Positions 13,178-19,459 of a stretch of DNA of 24,832 bases are shown piece by piece (the first letter of the stretch is position 1; every line of letters starts with the position of its first letter). The position numbers were made by a program, and so were the translations under genes. This DNA is from Candidatus Kaiserbacteria bacterium RIFCSPLOWO2_01_FULL_55_19 (GTDB taxonomy: Bacteria; Patescibacteriota; Minisyncoccia; Phycocordibacterales; Phycocordibacteraceae), in contig MFMD01000036.1 of the NCBI GenBank assembly GCA_001781715.1, positions 1-24,832 of the forward strand. The letters run 5' to 3'. The notes beneath the pieces were generated by a model that was not told where the DNA came from, made no database searches, and saw only the letters and a program-made list of their open reading frames with translations.

Positions 13178-13681
13178 ATGCTGCCCTTCATCTTTCTCCT
13201 TGTTTTCTTTCAGGCGCTTGGCGCGCTCGTCGGCGCATTTTCAGCAGTGTGGAGCGAGCTCGCTTATGTGCGGATGATGCGAGACGGGCGGATTGACCAC
13301 GCCGAGCGCGCGCATCTAGACTACATTGGACACGGTCTGCGCTGGGGTATGTCGCTCCTCTTTCTCGCCTCGTTCGGCTTAGTAGTCGTCTCCTACCTCC
13401 TTCAGGCAGCGACACAGCCGGCGCTCACTGCTCAGTACTGGCTCTTCATCATGCTCGGTCTTCTGGTGACGACGGCATCGTGGGCACTCTCGCGAAAACA
13501 GGTCTCTTTCAAGTTGGGTACCGCCGTCACTTTCACCGGATGGTGGTTTCTCGTCTTTCTTACGCTCGGTCAGATGCCGCCGCTCTCCTTCGGCGCGAGC
13601 ATTGCCTTCTTCGTTATTGCAACGGCGATCTTCTACGCTCTGCTCCACTATGCGCGACTTCTTATGGTGCGCGGGAAATAG
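13178..13681 (+). CDS. Five-helix membrane protein (167 aa), paralogue of the 10227 gene
   Basis: Hydrophobic segments: FIFLLVFFQALGALVGAFSAVWSE, GMSLLFLASFGLVVVSYLL, YWLFIMLGLLVTTASWAL, LGTAVTFTGWWFLVFLTLG and ASIAFFVIATAIFYALLHYA. Between helices 1 and 2 lies the loop RDGRIDHAERAHLDYIGHGLRWG. Length, helix order and several motifs match the product of 10227-10730: G-x-x-x-A...E-x-x-Y-x-R, an acidic ER-x-x-L loop, L-R-x-G, and an aromatic helix ending in LG. I read the two as paralogues. The true start is ATG 13178, 1 nt after the preceding TAA; the upstream open frame only reflects overlap with that gene. Function unknown. Confidence 0.75.
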   Translation: MLPFIFLLVFFQALGALVGAFSAVWSELAYVRMMRDGRIDHAERAHLDYIGHGLRWGMSLLFLASFGLVVVSYLLQAATQPALTAQYWLFIMLGLLVTTASWALSRKQVSFKLGTAVTFTGWWFLVFLTLGQMPPLSFGASIAFFVIATAIFYALLHYARLLMVRGK

Positions 13682-13716
13682 TGGCAGAGCGGGACAAAAT
13701 CCTGTAGGTTGGGAAG

Positions 13717-14814
13717 ATGTTGAAGATAGGAATTGTCGGATTGCCGAACGTGGGGAAGTCCACGCTTTTTAATGCACTCACGAAAGCGTCAGTACCGGCG
13801 GAGAATTACCCGTTCTGCACCATTGACCCTTCGGTCGGTGTTGTTGGCGTGCCCGATGCGCGACTCGCGCTCCTCACTCAGTTCTCAAAGAGCGCGAAGA
13901 CCATCCCTGCCGCGATAGAGTTCGTGGATATTGCGGGGCTAGTGAAGGGTGCCGCCGAAGGGGAAGGGCTCGGGAATCAATTTCTCGCGAATATCCGCGA
14001 GACCGACGCAATCCTCCAAGTCGTCCGCTTCTTTGATGACCCGAATATCGTCCATGTGGACAGCGAAGTGGAGCCCTATAAGGATATTGAGGTGATTAAC
14101 CTGGAGCTTGCGCTCGCTGACGGGGAACAAGTTAGGAAACGCCGGGATAAGATTGCGGGCGATATTAGGTCCGGCCGGGAGGAGTTTGTTGCCGAAGATG
14201 CCGCGCTCGCCAAGGTGATGCAGGCCTTTGCGGCAGGGAAGCTCGCGCTCCATGCAGGCCTCACCGAGGACGAGAAGAAGCTCGTGGCGCACCTAAATCT
14301 CCTCACGATGAAGCCGATTCTCTATGCGCTGAACAGGAAAAGTGGCGGACACAATCTGGACGAGCTTGCAGATGGGCGCGCCGAGCGCGCCTATGACCTC
14401 ATCAAAATGCTTGGAGGCCGGTACATCTTCCTTGATGCGGCGACGGAGCGGGAACTGAACGATGTTGCGGATGACGACCGCGAGGGATTCCGCCAAGAGC
14501 TCGACGTCTCCGAAGACGGTCTTGCTGGGCTTATCCGCGGTGCCTATGAAACGCTCGGGCTTATTTCATTCTTCACCACCGGAGAGGACGAGACGCGTGC
14601 ATGGACGATTACGAGGGGGAGTACCGCGCCCGTGGCGGGCGCGGCAATTCACAACGACTTCCTCACGAAATTCATCCGCGCTGAAGTAGTCTCTACGGAC
14701 GATCTTCTCGCCGCTGGTAGCTACGCCGCCGCCCGCGAAGCCGCAAAAGTCGCTACCTGCGGCAAGGACTACATCGTCCGCGACGGCGATGTCATCATCT
14801 TCCTTCACGGATAA
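13717..14814 (+). CDS. ychF: Ribosome-binding ATPase YchF/Obg-like (OLA1 family)
   Basis: YchF is a universally conserved translation-factor P-loop ATPase that binds ribosomes. The 365-residue product shows G1 GLPNVGKST (7-15), the FCTIDP switch I, G3 VDIAGLVKGAAEGEGLGNQFL, a coiled-coil middle region, and a full C-terminal TGS domain (LISFFTTGEDETRAWTITRG...AAIHNDF...FIRAEV...GKDYIVRDGDVIIF). In place of the usual NxxE base-selectivity motif after PILYAL it has NRKS, so the Glu that favours ATP is not at its normal place; a nearby DELAD might compensate. A weak TAGGTT box lies 6 nt before the ATG. It may also be read through from the upstream pair. Confidence 0.96.
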   Translation: MLKIGIVGLPNVGKSTLFNALTKASVPAENYPFCTIDPSVGVVGVPDARLALLTQFSKSAKTIPAAIEFVDIAGLVKGAAEGEGLGNQFLANIRETDAILQVVRFFDDPNIVHVDSEVEPYKDIEVINLELALADGEQVRKRRDKIAGDIRSGREEFVAEDAALAKVMQAFAAGKLALHAGLTEDEKKLVAHLNLLTMKPILYALNRKSGGHNLDELADGRAERAYDLIKMLGGRYIFLDAATERELNDVADDDREGFRQELDVSEDGLAGLIRGAYETLGLISFFTTGEDETRAWTITRGSTAPVAGAAIHNDFLTKFIRAEVVSTDDLLAAGSYAAAREAAKVATCGKDYIVRDGDVIIFLHG

Positions 14815-14817
14815 AAA

Positions 14818-14826
14818 TGGTATAAT
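14818..14826 (+). promoter_or_regulatory. Extended -10 promoter of the DUF5671 gene
   Basis: TGG-TATAAT (TATAAT at 14821-14826) is a perfect extended -10 box 8 nt before ATG 14835. It starts inside the last bases after the ychF stop. No -35 box is seen. Confidence 0.6.
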
Positions 14827-14834
14827 CTGAATCT

Positions 14835-15788
14835 ATGGACAAACCCAAAACAACAGCGAAGGATTTCTTCTTGTGGACGGGGGCGATGGTTACCTTTTAT
14901 TGGAGCACTATCGCATTCATTCTCCTCACGTTCGATTACATTAACTACTCATTTCCGAACGCGCTTTCGTATTATCCCGCCGATCCATATCAGAGCGGCA
15001 TTAGTTACGAAATGGCGTCTATCATTGTGCTGTTCCCAATCTATCTTCTTCTGATGAAGCTTATTCACGGAAATATTTCTCGGGACCCTTCTCGAAATGA
15101 AATTTGGGTTCGCCGCTGGGCGCTCATACTGACGCTCTTTGTTGCAGGCGTGGCGATAGCGGTTGACCTCATCATGCTTCTCACGACCTTCCTCAATGGC
15201 GAAGCGCTCACGATAGCGTTTTTGCTCAAAGTGCTCATCATCTTTCTTGTCGCGGCGGGAGTCTTTATGCACTTCATCGCTGACCTGAAAGGATATTGGG
15301 ATACATTTCCGGCGCGAAGGAACATGGTGCGCATCGGCGTCGCGGTTCTCGCTGTCGCAACGATAGGTTCCGGCTTCTTTATTGTCGGGACGCCGGCAGA
15401 GGCCCGTCTCGCACGCTTTGACGCGCAGAAGGTGAGCGACCTTCAGAACATCCAGTCACAAGTTGTGTATTACTGGCAGGCGAAGCGAGCATTACCGGCA
15501 ACGATTACTGACCTGAATAATTCGCTCAACTACGGCCCGATACCGGTGGACCCTGAAACAGGAGCGTCGTATGAGTATCAATCGACCGGAGCGCTCTCCT
15601 TCAAGCTTTGCGCCACCTTCAACGCACAGAGTCGTGGGAATCAGAATGCGTATTCCGAGACCCGAGTACTTGCACCGATGCCAGTTGATGCTAAAGGTAT
15701 GCTCGCGGATAACTGGCAGCACTCCGCAGGTACGGTGTGTTTCGACCGCACCATTGACCCAAGCTTCTATCCGCCGCTAAAGAACTGA
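14835..15788 (+). CDS. DUF5671 membrane protein with pseudopilin-like C-terminal domain
   Basis: The N-terminal about 190 residues carry five hydrophobic helices with the pattern of DUF5671, a family common in Parcubacteria: FFLWTGAMVTFYWSTIAFILLTFDYINY, ASIIVLFPIYLLLMKLIH, WALILTLFVAGVAIAVDLIMLLTTFLNG, VLIIFLVAAGVFMHFI and IGVAVLAVATIGSGFFIVG. After this last helix comes an extracytoplasmic part of about 120 residues. Its sequence (DLQNIQSQVVYYWQAKRALPATITDL...PVDPETGASYEYQ) looks like the C-terminal half of type II secretion/type IV pilus major pseudopilins (LP...L...DPxTGxxYxY), with two cysteines that could pair. The protein's role is unknown. It is followed 6 nt later by leuS. Confidence 0.82.
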   Translation: MDKPKTTAKDFFLWTGAMVTFYWSTIAFILLTFDYINYSFPNALSYYPADPYQSGISYEMASIIVLFPIYLLLMKLIHGNISRDPSRNEIWVRRWALILTLFVAGVAIAVDLIMLLTTFLNGEALTIAFLLKVLIIFLVAAGVFMHFIADLKGYWDTFPARRNMVRIGVAVLAVATIGSGFFIVGTPAEARLARFDAQKVSDLQNIQSQVVYYWQAKRALPATITDLNNSLNYGPIPVDPETGASYEYQSTGALSFKLCATFNAQSRGNQNAYSETRVLAPMPVDAKGMLADNWQHSAGTVCFDRTIDPSFYPPLKN

Positions 15789-15794
15789 GTTTGA

Positions 15795-18266
15795 ATGGAA
15801 AAGTACGATCATGGGAGCATAGAAAAAGCGGCCCAAGAAAAATGGGCAGAGCTTAATCTCTACACCACTAATCTCACAGACGAGTCCAAGGAACCCTACT
15901 ATCTCCTCACCGAGTTCCCGTATCCCTCCGGCGACCTTCATATCGGCCATTGGTACGCCTTCGCGGTGACCGACATCTACGCGCGTCTCCTGCGCCAGCG
16001 CGGGAAGAATGTGCTCTTCCCGATAGGATTTGATGCCTTCGGCCTGCCCGCGGAAAATGCCGCGATTAAGAACAATCTGGACCCAAAGGAGTGGACATAT
16101 ACGAATATGGAGCGGATGCGCGAGCAAATCGCCAGCATGGGCGCATCATTTGATTGGAGCAAGGAGGTGGTGACCTGTGAGCCAAGCTACTACCAGTGGA
16201 CGCAGTGGTTCTTTACCAAGTTCTTTGAGCATAAGCTCGCTGAACACCGTGAGGCACCAGTGAAGTGGTGTCCCGAGGACCAGACCGTACTTGCAAATGA
16301 ACAAGTTATTGATGGTCACTGCGAACGGTGTGGCTCTGCGGTAGAGGAGAAGCGGCTCACGCAGTGGTTCTTGAAGATTACCGACTATGCCGAGCGCCTC
16401 TTGAATGGACTAGATGCGCTCCCGTGGCGCGAAGAGATTAAGGAAGCCCAGCGCGCATGGATTGGGAAGAGCGAAGGCGCGAAGCTGAAATTCAAGATAG
16501 CAGGAGTAGTAGGTAGTGAGCAGGAGATAGAAGTGTTTACCACACGCCCCGACACTATCTTTGGCGCCACGTATATAGTGCTTGCACCCGAGCATCCGCT
16601 CATAGCAGAGTTATTGAATGTCGGGACGTCGTACGTCCCGACATTAGGAAATCATGAAGTTGTCAAAGCGTATGTAAAAACAACTGCGCAAAAGACTGAG
16701 AGAGAGCGCAGTGAGAATAAAGAGAAGACGGGTGTGAATCTTGAGGGCGTTATGGCGATTAATCCGGCGACCAAGGAAGAAATCCCCATTTTCGTCGCTG
16801 ACTATGTGCTCGCTTCCTACGGCACAGGCGCGGTGATGGCGGTTCCCGCCCATGACGAACGCGACTTTGAATTCGCACAGAAATTTAATCTACCTATCAA
16901 GCCAGTGATTATGGGTGGTGGCAGTGTTCAAATCGGATGGTCGATTGAAAAATGGGGAGACGAGTGGAACGATTGGTACGAAAAAGCAGGAAAGTTAATC
17001 AACTCGGGAGAATTCACAGGCAAGAACAGCGAAGAGGTGAAGTGGGATATTGTCGCGTTTGTCGGCGGAGAGAAGGCGACGCAGTACCGTATTCGCGACT
17101 GGCTCATCTCCCGCCAGCGCTACTGGGGCTGCCCCATCCCGATTGTGTATGACACGCTCGGGAAGCCGCATGCGATTTCTGCCGAACACTTGCCGTGGCT
17201 CCTGCCGACTGATGTTGACTTCACCCCAACAGGTCAAGCGCCGCTGGCTTCTTCCAAGGAGTTGAAGGAGCGGGTTACCAAGTTATTCGGCGAGGGATGG
17301 ACGCCGGAGTATGACACGTTGGATACCTTCGCCGATTCCTCGTGGTACTTTCTGCGGTACCTGAACCCGAAGGATGTCCACAACTTCTCTGACGCCGCGC
17401 TGATGAAGAAGTGGCTCCCGATTAACCGCTACTCGGGCGGGAGCGAGCACACCACGATGCATCTCTTGTACGCGCGATTCTTTATGAAGGCACTTTATGA
17501 CCTCGCACTCGTGTCGGTTGACGAACCGTTTACCGAGCGCTTCAACCGTGGACTCATTCTCGGTCCCGATGGCCAGAAGATGAGTAAGTCAAAAGGAAAT
17601 GTCCTGAATCCCGATGAATTTGTGCAGAAGTATGGTGCAGACGCGGTACGCATCTATCTCGCCTTCATCGGCCCCTATAACGAGCCGGGAAGTTATCCGT
17701 GGAATCTGGACGGTGTTGCCGCAATGCGTAAGTTTCTTGAGCGTGTCACACGCCTCATTGAAAGGTTAGGACATCCGATGTCCAAGTCTGCGGAGGACAT
17801 CGGATGTCCGGCCCACATTCAGCAGGCGCTTGGGCATGCCATAACGAAAGTTTCTGACGACAGTGATCGATTTAAGTTTAATACGGCTGTTTCGGCATTG
17901 ATGACCCTTCTTAATGCACTTGAGGCGGAGCCGACAGTGTCATCTGGGACGGCAAAGATATTTACCATTCTGCTCGCGCCGTTTGCGCCGCATCTGGCTG
18001 AACATCTTTGGGAGAAGCTTGGCGGAGAGGGGAGTGTGCACCAACAGCCATGGCCAGTAGCGGCCGAAGCGGTTATTTCTGAGCGAGAAATTGTCGTACA
18101 GGTAAACGGCAAGCGCCGCGGCTCCGTCACACTGCCCGCTGACGCATCAGAGGCGGATGCCGTAACGGCCGCACGCGCCATCCCGACGGTTGTCGCGACG
18201 CTTGGTGGGAAAGAGCCCGTTCGGCAGGTCTATGTGCCTGGGAAAATCCTCAATTTTGTGGTGTAA
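15795..18266 (+). CDS. leuS: Leucyl-tRNA synthetase
   Basis: This class I synthetase charges tRNA-Leu and edits misacylated products. The 823-residue protein has PYPSGDLHIGHWY (HIGH, 49-52), a zinc-type WCPEDQ...CERCG module, the CP1 editing domain (TTRPDTIFGATY, GTGAVMAVPAHDERD), the RDWLISRQRYWGCPIPIVY core, GQKMSKSKGN (about 595-599), the anticodon-binding helical domain and the C-terminal VQVNGKRRG extension. It is complete and all catalytic motifs are intact. Two palindromic inserts interrupt variable places: residues 276-283 (VGTSYVPT) in the editing domain, and residues 659-672 (GHPMSKSAEDIGCP) in the anticodon-binding domain. An AG-rich tract at 16497-16530 encodes part of a variable strand. 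It starts 6 nt after the DUF5671 stop without a clear ribosome site. Confidence 0.97.
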   Translation: MEKYDHGSIEKAAQEKWAELNLYTTNLTDESKEPYYLLTEFPYPSGDLHIGHWYAFAVTDIYARLLRQRGKNVLFPIGFDAFGLPAENAAIKNNLDPKEWTYTNMERMREQIASMGASFDWSKEVVTCEPSYYQWTQWFFTKFFEHKLAEHREAPVKWCPEDQTVLANEQVIDGHCERCGSAVEEKRLTQWFLKITDYAERLLNGLDALPWREEIKEAQRAWIGKSEGAKLKFKIAGVVGSEQEIEVFTTRPDTIFGATYIVLAPEHPLIAELLNVGTSYVPTLGNHEVVKAYVKTTAQKTERERSENKEKTGVNLEGVMAINPATKEEIPIFVADYVLASYGTGAVMAVPAHDERDFEFAQKFNLPIKPVIMGGGSVQIGWSIEKWGDEWNDWYEKAGKLINSGEFTGKNSEEVKWDIVAFVGGEKATQYRIRDWLISRQRYWGCPIPIVYDTLGKPHAISAEHLPWLLPTDVDFTPTGQAPLASSKELKERVTKLFGEGWTPEYDTLDTFADSSWYFLRYLNPKDVHNFSDAALMKKWLPINRYSGGSEHTTMHLLYARFFMKALYDLALVSVDEPFTERFNRGLILGPDGQKMSKSKGNVLNPDEFVQKYGADAVRIYLAFIGPYNEPGSYPWNLDGVAAMRKFLERVTRLIERLGHPMSKSAEDIGCPAHIQQALGHAITKVSDDSDRFKFNTAVSALMTLLNALEAEPTVSSGTAKIFTILLAPFAPHLAEHLWEKLGGEGSVHQQPWPVAAEAVISEREIVVQVNGKRRGSVTLPADASEADAVTAARAIPTVVATLGGKEPVRQVYVPGKILNFVV
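16617..16645. repeat. 29-nt palindrome inside the leuS editing domain
   Basis: AATGTCGGGACGT (16617-16629) pairs perfectly with ACGTCCCGACATT (16633-16645) around CGT: a 13-bp stem with a 3-nt centre. It encodes VGTSYVPT where family members have a short variable loop after the PEHPLI segment. It cannot act as a terminator (no T-tract) and is inside a gene, so it is better explained as an inserted element. Confidence 0.75.
17769..17809. repeat. Two-arm palindromic element inside leuS
   Basis: Arm 1 is GGACATCCGATGTCC (17769-17783) and arm 2 is GGACATCGGATGTCC (17795-17809), separated by 11 nt. Each arm is a perfect 7+1+7 palindrome and the arms are reverse complements. The same arms occur in uvrB (2404-2445) with a different 12-nt spacer. 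Because the spacing differs by one base, arm 2 is read in another frame here (DIGCP rather than GHRMS). Confidence 0.88.
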
Positions 18267-18276
18267 GGGTCAGCTA

Positions 18277-18305
18277 TTGACGCTTTACAGGGCATTTGCT
18301 ATAAA
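18277..18305 (+). promoter_or_regulatory. Full promoter of the sigma-4/HARE gene
   Basis: TTGACG (18277-18282), a 17-nt spacer and TGC-TATAAA (TATAAA at 18300-18305) form the best -35/-10 pair on the plus strand of this window. ATG 18315 lies 9 nt after the -10 box, so the leader would be at most 2-3 nt. Confidence 0.75.
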
Positions 18306-18314
18306 TTAGACCAC

Positions 18315-19394
18315 ATGACTAAGGCAAATTCGGCCGTGGGGCAGGGAAAGGGGAAAAACTCCCCAGTTGCTTCGTTCTCCTTTGACGGCGCCGCACTCGC
18401 GAAGCGCCTTCTTGCTACCGTGCCGGAGAGGGCCCGCGAGGTGCTTATCCGCCGCTTTGGCCTCGGGACAAGTGCCGAACGCGAGACGCTTGAGGCCATC
18501 GGCGATCGCTCCAGCATCACCCGTGAGCGTGTCCGTCAGATAGAGGCCGCCGGTCTTGACGCCGTCCGTGCGGGCAAGGTCTTTAAAGATGCGGCCCCCG
18601 CGTTTGAAGAAATCGCCAAATACATCCACTCGCTCGGTGCGATTGTGCCCGAGGAAATACTGCTCTCTGCACTTGGCAAGGATGAAAAGAGCCGCAATCG
18701 TTTCCGCTTTTTCCTGATGGTTAACTCCTCTTTTTTCCGCGAACGCGAGACGAATGATTTTCTTGCACGCTGGCATGTGGACAACACAACAGCAAAGCAC
18801 ATCCACGATGCTCTCACGAAACTCTACTCCTCTCTCTCTGACGATGAGGTGGTTCCTGAAGGGGAACTCCTTGACCGTTTTCTTGATGAACTGAAGAACG
18901 TCAACGATGCCTATAAGAACGAGGAGATTCTGAAGCGCTGGCTCTCGCTCTCTAAGCGTATCGGCAGCAATCCGCTCGCCGAGTGGGGCCGTACTTCTGC
19001 TCCTGCCATACGCATCAAAGGAATCCGCGACTATGCGTATCTGGCAGTGAAGCGCCATGGCAAGCCGATGCATTTCTCTATGGTTGCCAAGACCATCGGC
19101 ACGCTGTTTTCTAAGAAGGCGCACATCGCCACGACGCATAACGAACTGATTAAAGACCCGCGCTTTGTTCTTGTCGGCCGCGGTCTCTACGCGCTTACCG
19201 AGTGGGGCTATAAGCCCGGCGTCGTGCGCGATGTTATTCGTGAGGCGCTGGAGAAGGGTGGACCGATGAAGAAAGACGATATCATCAAGCAGGTGAAGAA
19301 GGCGCGTTTTGTGAAGGACAATACAATTCTGGTTAACCTGAACGATTCCCGTTACTTTAAGAGGATGAAGGACGGCCGTTACGCAGCCGCGTAA
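18315..19394 (+). CDS. Sigma-70 region 4-like HTH fused to HARE-type winged helices (359 aa)
   Basis: The N-terminal part (about 28-90) is a sigma-70 region 4 helix-turn-helix: VPERAREVLIRRFGLG, then ETLEAIGDRSSITRERVRQIEAAGLDAVR, with the canonical TRERVRQIE recognition helix. No region 2 or 3 is present. A helical middle (95-225) of unknown fold follows, then a HARE-HTH (HB1/ASXL/RE-HTH) winged helix at about 232-300 (YAYLAVKRHGKPMHFSMVAKTI...DPRFVLVGRGLYALTEWGY). A second similar unit fills 301-359, ending NTILVNLNDSRYFKRMKDGRYA. It probably binds RNA polymerase or promoter DNA as a transcription regulator; without region 2 it cannot be a normal sigma factor. It is transcribed alone, between its own promoter and a strong terminator. 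Confidence 0.88.
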   Translation: MTKANSAVGQGKGKNSPVASFSFDGAALAKRLLATVPERAREVLIRRFGLGTSAERETLEAIGDRSSITRERVRQIEAAGLDAVRAGKVFKDAAPAFEEIAKYIHSLGAIVPEEILLSALGKDEKSRNRFRFFLMVNSSFFRERETNDFLARWHVDNTTAKHIHDALTKLYSSLSDDEVVPEGELLDRFLDELKNVNDAYKNEEILKRWLSLSKRIGSNPLAEWGRTSAPAIRIKGIRDYAYLAVKRHGKPMHFSMVAKTIGTLFSKKAHIATTHNELIKDPRFVLVGRGLYALTEWGYKPGVVRDVIREALEKGGPMKKDDIIKQVKKARFVKDNTILVNLNDSRYFKRMKDGRYAAA

Positions 19395-19408
19395 GGGTAG
19401 TACACATC

Positions 19409-19443
19409 AAGAGGAGCGGCTCCGGAAGGAGCCGCTCCTCTTT
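19409..19443 (+). terminator. Intrinsic terminator of the sigma-4/HARE gene
   Basis: A perfect 15-bp stem, AAGAGGAGCGGCTCC (19409-19423), tetraloop GGAA, complement 19428-19442, then TTT. The extended -10 box of the next gene begins 1 nt after this run. Confidence 0.85.
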
Positions 19444-19451
19444 GGTATACT
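19443..19451 (+). promoter_or_regulatory. Extended -10 promoter of the 456-aa membrane protein gene
   Basis: TGG-TATACT (TATACT at 19446-19451) lies 8 nt before ATG 19460. A -35 box would fall inside the preceding terminator hairpin and shows no consensus. Confidence 0.6.
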
Positions 19452-19459
19452 GAGCGGAT

